NCBI GenBank assembly: GCA_964649415.1
Contig: CAZYSK010000172.1
Location: 1-5,487 of the forward strand
From: CAZYSK01 sp964649415
Lineage (GTDB): Bacteria > Chloroflexota > Anaerolineae > B4-G1
Direction: 5' to 3'
Length of the DNA stretch: 5,487 nt
In this document: positions 1-5,487 of the stretch, piece by piece
Numbering within the stretch: position 1 is the first letter of the stretch
How the letters are laid out: the number at the start of each line of letters is the position of its first letter
The notes under the pieces: model-generated
Database searches by the model: none
What the model was told of the DNA's origin: nothing
Seen by the model: only the letters and a program-made list of their open reading frames with translations
Program-made: the position numbers and the translations under genes

Positions 1-76
1 ACAACTTGAATTCTGTCTCATTTGTAAAGAATTTCGGCCCTCAAGGAGTTCAGGTATAAGGAAAAAACAGCACGTG

Positions 77-173
77 AGGTGACCGGCACTTGAAGAACTC
101 TGTCCCAATGTGATTTCTCAGCGGTGGACCATTGACCATCATCACCCAAACTGCGTTCAAGTGCCGGTCACCT
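77..173. repeat. 97-bp element with perfect 18-bp terminal inverted repeats
   Basis: The left arm AGGTGACCGGCACTTGAA (77-94) is the exact reverse complement of TTCAAGTGCCGGTCACCT (156-173). The 61-bp interior (95-155) has no reading frame of note. Pairing stops at the base on either side of both arms, so the arm ends are sharp. I see no convincing target-site duplication in the flanks (GTG on the left, GAG on the right). On the minus strand the right-hand end of the hairpin is followed, nine bases later, by six T (67-62). It could therefore act as a loose terminator for the gene ending at 267, although the gap is too long for a classical intrinsic terminator. Alternatives are a MITE-like transposon relic or a REP-type palindrome. 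The inverted repeat itself is certain; its nature is not. Confidence 0.75.
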
Positions 174-203
174 GAGCGGTTACGACTGCTTTTCTCTCTA
201 TCT

Positions 204-253
204 CTCTGTGAACCTCTGTGAGATACTCTGTGAAGCTCTGCGTAATACCTGTG
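204..253. repeat. Degenerate CTCTGTGA tandem repeat (about 22-bp period)
   Basis: CTCTGTGA occurs exactly at 204-211, 214-221 and 226-233, followed by the variants CTCTGCGT (236-243) and a last CTGTG at 249-253. Grouped in pairs, 204-225 and 226-247 match at 18 of 22 positions, so this looks like a decayed 22-bp tandem duplication built on a 10-12 bp motif. It is non-coding and lies just beyond the 3' end of the surface-protein gene. Confidence 0.6.
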
Positions 254-266
254 TAATGATGACTGG

Positions 267-1301
267 TCACTCAGGCCGTTCGGGGTAGAAATCCACGACG
301 GCCTGTTCCCCCACGTAGGAGAGGGCCGCGGCCCGGCCCTTGACCGCCTCAGGCACGATCGTCACGCCGGAGGTCTCCGCCACGTGCTGCGTCAGCGTCT
401 CCAGCGACAGGGCCAGCCCGATGAGCGTGCGCGACTCGTCCGTGTAGAGGCTCACGACGTCGGGCTTCTCCGTCCACTCCCCGGCCGCCGCGTCCCACAC
501 CCACAGGTAGGGCTCGAACTTCCCGACGGCGGGGTTGTACGAGACGCCGACGGCGGCCTCAGTCCCCAACTCGGGGTTGATGCGGGCGGCCCCCGCCGGG
601 CGGCCGGTGGCCGCGTCCCCGTCCAGATCCAGGGCGAAAAGCCAGTCGGAGAACACCTGCAGCGGCGCAGGGATCGGCTGGTAGAGCGACATCCACAGCA
701 GCACCTGGCCCTCACCGGCCCAGCCCTCCAGCTCCGGCGGTATCCCCTCGACCGGCTGGAGCGTCACCTGCAGGTCGGAGGCCACGCTGACGGCGCGGAT
801 GTCGACGCCGGCGGGCACGCCCTCGACCGGCGCGCCGGTCTGGTAGGCGCCCACGTCGCCCTGTGGATCGGCGGCCGGGATCGGGGTGGGCTCAGGCGTC
901 GGCGAGGCAGTCGGCGGGACGGTGGGCGTCGGCGTGGGCAGCGGGGTGGCGGTGGGCGTCGGCGTGCAGACGAGCACGTGCACCATGGCCTGGACGCGCC
1001 GAGAATCGGACCGGGCCGTGACCACGTAGTCGCCCGGTACGTCGCCAGCGGTGAAGAGGCCGTCCGAGCTAACCACGCCGCCGGTGGCCTCCCACGCGAC
1101 CTCGGCCTCATCCCCCACGGTGAAGCGGTAGCTCTCGCCGGGGCACAGGCTGGCCTCGGCGGCGTTGATCTCCAGCGGGGTGACGGCGACGATGGGCCCT
1201 CCGCACGAGCGCAGGATAGTGATGACGGCCACCACGGCGACGAGCGCGATCATGCCCACGGTGAACCAGAACAGAATCTCGCGCGATCTGTCGTTCAGCA
1301 T
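267..1301 (-). CDS. Membrane-anchored extracellular protein: Ig-like module, Thr-Pro linker, C-terminal beta-sandwich-like domain
   Basis: The protein is 344 residues. Residues 9-30 form one hydrophobic helix behind a short charged N-terminus, read as a signal anchor with the C-terminal part outside. LRSC at 30-33 is a poor lipobox because of the Arg. Residues 36-112 look like a bacterial Ig-like (Big) module: the stretch W70-E-A-T-G-G, then SSDGLFTAG, PGDYVVTA. Cys53 and Cys112 bracket this module and could form a disulfide. Residues 113-142 are a Thr/Pro linker of the kind common in Chloroflexota surface proteins. Residues 145-344 begin DPQGDVGAY and contain FALDLDGDAATG (222-233), reminiscent of DOMON/CBM9-like beta-sandwiches; the ligand is unknown. 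A longer frame opens at 1400, but ATG at 1301 is chosen because AGGAGG lies just upstream and the promoter falls inside the longer version. I do not recognise a specific family. Confidence 0.82.
   Translation of the reverse strand: MLNDRSREILFWFTVGMIALVAVVAVITILRSCGGPIVAVTPLEINAAEASLCPGESYRFTVGDEAEVAWEATGGVVSSDGLFTAGDVPGDYVVTARSDSRRVQAMVHVLVCTPTPTATPLPTPTPTVPPTASPTPEPTPIPAADPQGDVGAYQTGAPVEGVPAGVDIRAVSVASDLQVTLQPVEGIPPELEGWAGEGQVLLWMSLYQPIPAPLQVFSDWLFALDLDGDAATGRPAGAARINPELGTEAAVGVSYNPAVGKFEPYLWVWDAAAGEWTEKPDVVSLYTDESRTLIGLALSLETLTQHVAETSGVTIVPEAVKGRAAALSYVGEQAVVDFYPERPE
921..966 (-). repeat. In-gene direct repeat encoding the Thr-Pro linker
   Basis: On the plus strand GGTGGGCGTCGGCGTG occurs at 921-936 and again at 951-966, exactly 30 bp (ten codons) apart, with related GGCGTCGGCG copies alongside. 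On the coding strand this gives the alternating Thr-Pro stretch at residues 113-142. The in-frame spacing suggests that the linker lengthened by duplication, and such tracts are prone to length change. Confidence 0.7.
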
Positions 1302-1305
1302 ACAG

Positions 1306-1311
1306 CCTCCT
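1306..1311 (-). promoter_or_regulatory. Ribosome binding site of the surface-protein gene
   Basis: On the minus strand AGGAGG ends four bases before the ATG at 1301, within the longer purine run GGAAGGAGG. This fixes the start at 1301 rather than at the in-frame ATG at 1400, which has no comparable signal. Confidence 0.85.
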
Positions 1312-1328
1312 TCCGTCCACGCGGGCCG

Positions 1329-1357
1329 AGTATACCACAGGCATGGCACCCGGTCAA
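1329..1357 (-). promoter_or_regulatory. Sigma-70-type promoter of the surface-protein gene
   Basis: On the minus strand TTGACC (1357-1352) is followed after exactly 17 bp by TATACT (1334-1329). Each box matches the consensus at five of six positions. TGG sits directly before the -10 box, giving an extended -10. Transcription would start near 1322, leaving a leader of about 20 bases that contains the Shine-Dalgarno. The promoter shows that this gene need not be read from the kinase upstream. Confidence 0.75.
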
Positions 1358-1392
1358 AGGCCGGGCGGAAGAGGCGATATCGGAAATGGACC

Positions 1393-1409
1393 GCCGGCAT
1401 CCTGCCGGC
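1393..1409. repeat. GC-rich intergenic hairpin (7-bp stem)
   Basis: GCCGGCA (1393-1399), loop TCC, then TGCCGGC (1403-1409) form a perfect 7-bp stem. No T-run follows on either strand, so it is not an intrinsic terminator. Read on the plus strand it encodes the peptide AGILPAS. From memory, such AGILPA-like strings recur in spurious hypothetical proteins made from dispersed intergenic palindromes. It may therefore be one copy of a REP-like family, which is inference. Confidence 0.5.
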
Positions 1410-1527
1410 ATCAATGAAACAGAGACAGACAGGTAAGCCCGGGGTTGGCGTGCATAGCCGCGGTCAGGCGCTCCTCGTCCGGATGGCGCGGACCGCGTGC
1501 GGCGCAGGCGTGGGCGGCAGCCCCCCG

Positions 1528-1546
1528 GCGGGCAGGCGACCGCCTG

Positions 1547-1554
<8 letters not shown>
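1528..1554 (-). terminator. Stem-loop over the kinase stop codon, possible weak terminator
   Basis: GCAGGCG (1532-1538) pairs with CGCCTGC (1541-1547). After a three-base bulge, GCGG (1528-1531) pairs with CCGC (1551-1554). The TAG stop of the kinase (1549-1547) lies inside the structure. On the minus strand no T-run follows, only G/C-rich sequence, so it does not meet the intrinsic-terminator pattern. It may instead protect the 3' end of the message or help Rho-dependent termination. The pairing is clear; the function is a guess. Confidence 0.35.
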
Positions 1555-4642
<3,088 letters not shown>

Positions 4643-4644
4643 GG

Positions 4645-4652
4645 ATCACCTC
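4645..4652 (-). promoter_or_regulatory. Ribosome binding site of the kinase
   Basis: The minus strand reads GAGGTGAT directly before CC-ATG, with GAGG six bases from the start codon at 4642. This is a good Shine-Dalgarno and supports that start. Confidence 0.8.
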
Positions 4653-4717
4653 GTTCGCTCACGCGTCCTCCCGACAAAGCGATCGGGCTGCCTGGGCCAG
4701 CGTGGCTACGAGGATGT

Positions 4718-4746
4718 AGTGTATGGCAACTTGGCGTGGGTGTCAA
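4718..4746 (-). promoter_or_regulatory. Sigma-70-type promoter of the kinase
   Basis: The minus strand has a perfect -35 box TTGACA (4746-4741), exactly 17 bp of spacer, then TACACT (4723-4718), which keeps the key first two and last bases of the -10 consensus. Transcription would begin near 4711, giving a leader of roughly 68 bases before the ATG at 4642. A G-run cluster (4750-4780) abuts the upstream edge of the -35 box. Confidence 0.7.
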
Positions 4747-4749
4747 GCA

Positions 4750-4780
4750 GGGGGAGAGGCGGGGGGCAAGGGGCGGGGGG
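4750..4780 (+). other. Potential G-quadruplex sequence next to the kinase promoter
   Basis: There are four G-runs on the plus strand: five G (4750-4754), six G (4761-4766), four G (4770-4773) and six G (4775-4780). The loops are AGAGGC, CAA and C. This fits a four-layer quadruplex pattern with short loops. It lies three bases upstream of the -35 box of the kinase promoter, on the strand that is template for the kinase. Folding could affect promoter opening, but this is inference from sequence alone. Confidence 0.6.
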
Positions 4781-4785
4781 CCTAC

Positions 4786-4840
4786 GTCAGGCGTCAAACG
4801 TCAAACGTCTTGCGTCAAACGTCAAACGTCAGGCGTCAGC
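4786..4840. repeat. Tandem heptamer repeat GTCNNNC, eight units
   Basis: Seven 7-bp units run without a gap from 4786 to 4834, followed by a shortened GTCAGC (4835-4840). The three variable bases are, in order, AGG, AAA, AAA, TTG, AAA, AAA, AGG, so the unit order is mirror-symmetric around the central GTCTTGC (4807-4813). Heptameric tandem repeats of this kind occur between genes in several filamentous bacterial groups, and from memory CGTCAAA-type strings are frequent in Chloroflexota. No reading frame is supported. Confidence 0.9.
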
Positions 4841-4887
4841 GGGGTGTTGAGTGCCTGGCGGGGGAGGGAGCACCGCGGATGGATCTC

Positions 4888-4919
4888 GAAACCAGGTTTT
4901 TTCCTGAAAACCTGGTTTC
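4888..4919. repeat. Perfect 13-bp stem-loop at the edge of the 157-bp array
   Basis: GAAACCAGGTTTT (4888-4900) pairs completely with AAAACCTGGTTTC (4907-4919) around the loop TTCCTG. The right arm is followed by TTTCC, only weakly T-rich, so a plus-strand intrinsic terminator is possible but poor, and no plus-strand gene precedes it. Its inner core AGGTTT...AAAACCT matches that of the array hairpins. The next CCCGAATGGG module starts 11 bases after the arm, the same spacing as for the array hairpins. Confidence 0.9.
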
Positions 4920-4969
4920 TTTCCGCTCGGCCCGAATGGGCACTGGACTCTTCTACCGAACGGCTGCGA

Positions 4970-5003
4970 AGACCCTAAAGGTTTCGGAAAACCTTTAGGG
5001 TCT
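4970..5003. repeat. Array stem-loop, copy 1
   Basis: AGACCCTAAAGGTTT, loop CGGA, then AAACCTTTAGGGTCT form a perfect 15-bp stem. Beyond one A-C mismatch, two more pairs (CG with CG) extend it. No T-run follows on either strand, so it is not a classical terminator. Confidence 0.92.
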
Positions 5004-5126
5004 CCGTTCCAACGCCCGAATGGGCTCTGGGGACTTGCCTACGTCCCTCTGGTTGCGGTGATGGCGATCATCCCCCCAGTTTCAGCGCGCGAATGGACTC
5101 TGGACTCCTCTACCGAACGGCTGCGA

Positions 5127-5160
5127 AGACCCTAAAGGTTTCGGAAAACCTTTAGGGTCT
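5127..5160. repeat. Array stem-loop, copy 2
   Basis: This is base-for-base identical to copy 1 over all 34 positions, 157 bp further on. The flanking unit has substitutions but the stem and loop have none. Confidence 0.92.
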
Positions 5161-5165
5161 CCGTT

Positions 5166-5187
5166 CCAGCGCCCGAATGGGCTCTGG
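5166..5187. repeat. Small half-module B hairpin (typical copy)
   Basis: CCAG-c-GCCC, loop GAAT, GGGC-t-CTGG give eight pairs with a single internal mismatch. The same structure occurs in the third unit (5323-5344). In the first unit the equivalent of CCAG is CCAA, so the outer stem is weaker. It follows the 15-bp stem-loop closely, so each unit has two consecutive hairpins. Confidence 0.6.
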
Positions 5188-5283
5188 GGACTTTTCTACG
5201 CCCCTCTGGTTGCGCTGATGGCGATCATCCCCCCAGTTTCAGCGCGCGAATGGGCTCTGGACTCCTCTACCGAACGGCTGCGA

Positions 5284-5317
5284 AGACCCTAAAGGTTTCG
5301 GAAAACCTTTAGGGTCT
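5284..5317. repeat. Array stem-loop, copy 3
   Basis: This is an identical 34-base stem-loop, again exactly 157 bp after the previous one. Confidence 0.92.
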
Positions 5318-5440
5318 CCGTTCCAGCGCCCGAATGGGCTCTGGGGACTTGTCTACGCCCCTCTGGTTGCGGTGATGGCGATCATCCCCCCAGTTTCAGC
5401 GCGCGAATGGGCTCTGGACTCTTCTACCGAATGGCTGCGA

Positions 5441-5474
5441 AGACCCTAAAGGTTTCGGAAAACCTTTAGGGTCT
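5441..5474. repeat. Array stem-loop, copy 4
   Basis: This is an identical 34-base stem-loop in the last, incomplete unit. The upstream flank has GAATGG where the other copies have GAACGG, showing that flanks vary while the stem does not. Confidence 0.92.
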
Positions 5475-5487
5475 CCGTTCCAACGCC

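Larger units (their letters stand above)
1..266. other. Intergenic region downstream of the surface-protein gene, no gene seen
   Basis: This stretch is visibly richer in A+T than the coding DNA beside it, and I find no credible reading frame or RNA gene in it. It holds an inverted-repeat element (77-173) and a short decayed tandem repeat (204-253). Positions 1-76 contain AT-rich sequence with a run of six A (62-67); I see nothing recognisable there. It is the 3' flank of the minus-strand gene ending at 267, so the transcript of that gene would run into it. Confidence 0.7.
4931..5487. repeat. 157-bp tandem repeat array, about 3.5 copies, continuing past the window end
   Basis: The units are 4931-5087, 5088-5244, 5245-5401 and a partial 5402-5487. 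The period is exactly 157 bp at every landmark checked. By eye the second and third units differ at three positions and the first and third at six, so identity is about 96-98%. Each unit is a dimer: half-module A (first 84 bp) and half-module B (73 bp) both begin CCCGAATGGGCTCTGG or a close variant and share TCTAC and GGYTGCG further on. Only A carries the 15-bp perfect stem-loop. The unit length is not a multiple of three and the stem contains TAA and TAG, so the array is non-coding. I see no sigma-70 promoter in a unit on either strand. The left boundary lies near 4929; the right is not reached. Confidence 0.95.

Noticed and set aside
1302..1400. Upstream extension of the surface protein to the ATG at 1400
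   Set aside because: The extra 33 residues would put the membrane helix deep in the chain and would require the promoter at 1329-1357 to lie inside the gene. The ATG at 1301 has AGGAGG.
384..1436. Long plus-strand open frame (350 residues) opposite the surface-protein gene
   Set aside because: Composition is Arg/Gly/His/Pro-rich with no domain or membrane logic. It is antisense to a gene with a promoter, RBS and clear modules, and is the usual shadow frame of GC-rich DNA.
4723..4998. Short plus-strand frames across the heptamers and hairpins (80-108 residues)
   Set aside because: Their peptides are direct translations of tandem repeats and palindromes, with no independent start signal.
4970..5003. 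Rho-independent terminators at the array hairpins
   Set aside because: No T-run follows the stem on either strand, and no gene is read into the array from within the window.
4931..5487. CRISPR array
   Set aside because: The unit is 157 bp with both repeat and intervening sequence conserved. There are no unique spacers of 30-40 bp and no cas gene.

Overview
The window is GC-rich bacterial DNA with two genes, both on the minus strand, between two repeat-rich non-coding flanks. The lineage is most likely Chloroflexota (Anaerolineae/Caldilineae-like). This is inferred from the Thr-Pro linker of the surface protein, the HPK4-type multi-PAS hybrid kinase, and an intergenic style of tandem heptamers plus long perfect hairpins. 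There is no marker gene to prove it.

Layout, left to right. Positions 1-266 hold no gene. They contain a 97-bp element bounded by perfect 18-bp inverted repeats (77-173) and a decayed CTCTGTGA tandem repeat (204-253). Positions 267-1301 (minus) encode a 344-residue membrane-anchored surface protein: N-terminal membrane helix, Ig-like module, Thr/Pro linker and a C-terminal beta-sandwich-like domain. It has its own promoter (TTGACC, 17 bp, TATACT) and a strong Shine-Dalgarno. Positions 1302-1546 separate the genes and hold that promoter plus two GC-rich hairpins. Positions 1547-4642 (minus) encode a 1031-residue hybrid sensor histidine kinase: seven membrane helices, three PAS domains, HisKA, HATPase_c and a receiver. 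It also has its own promoter (TTGACA, 17 bp, TACACT).

Positions 4750-5487 carry no gene. Moving away from the kinase promoter they hold a four-run G-tract with G-quadruplex potential (4750-4780), eight tandem heptamers of form GTCNNNC (4786-4840), about 47 bp of unremarkable G-rich sequence (4841-4887), a perfect 13-bp stem-loop (4888-4919), and a tandem array of a 157-bp unit (4931 to the window end, about 3.5 copies and still running). Each unit is a dimer of two related half-modules and carries a perfect 15-bp stem-loop that is invariant in all four copies.

The kinase is predicted to sense a signal at the membrane or in the cytoplasm and to pass phosphate from His632 to its own receiver (Asp964). 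It has no DNA-binding output, so it would need a partner encoded elsewhere. The two genes share strand and vicinity but have separate promoters, so a functional link is only suggested. The least explained part is the phased 157-bp hairpin array upstream of the kinase.
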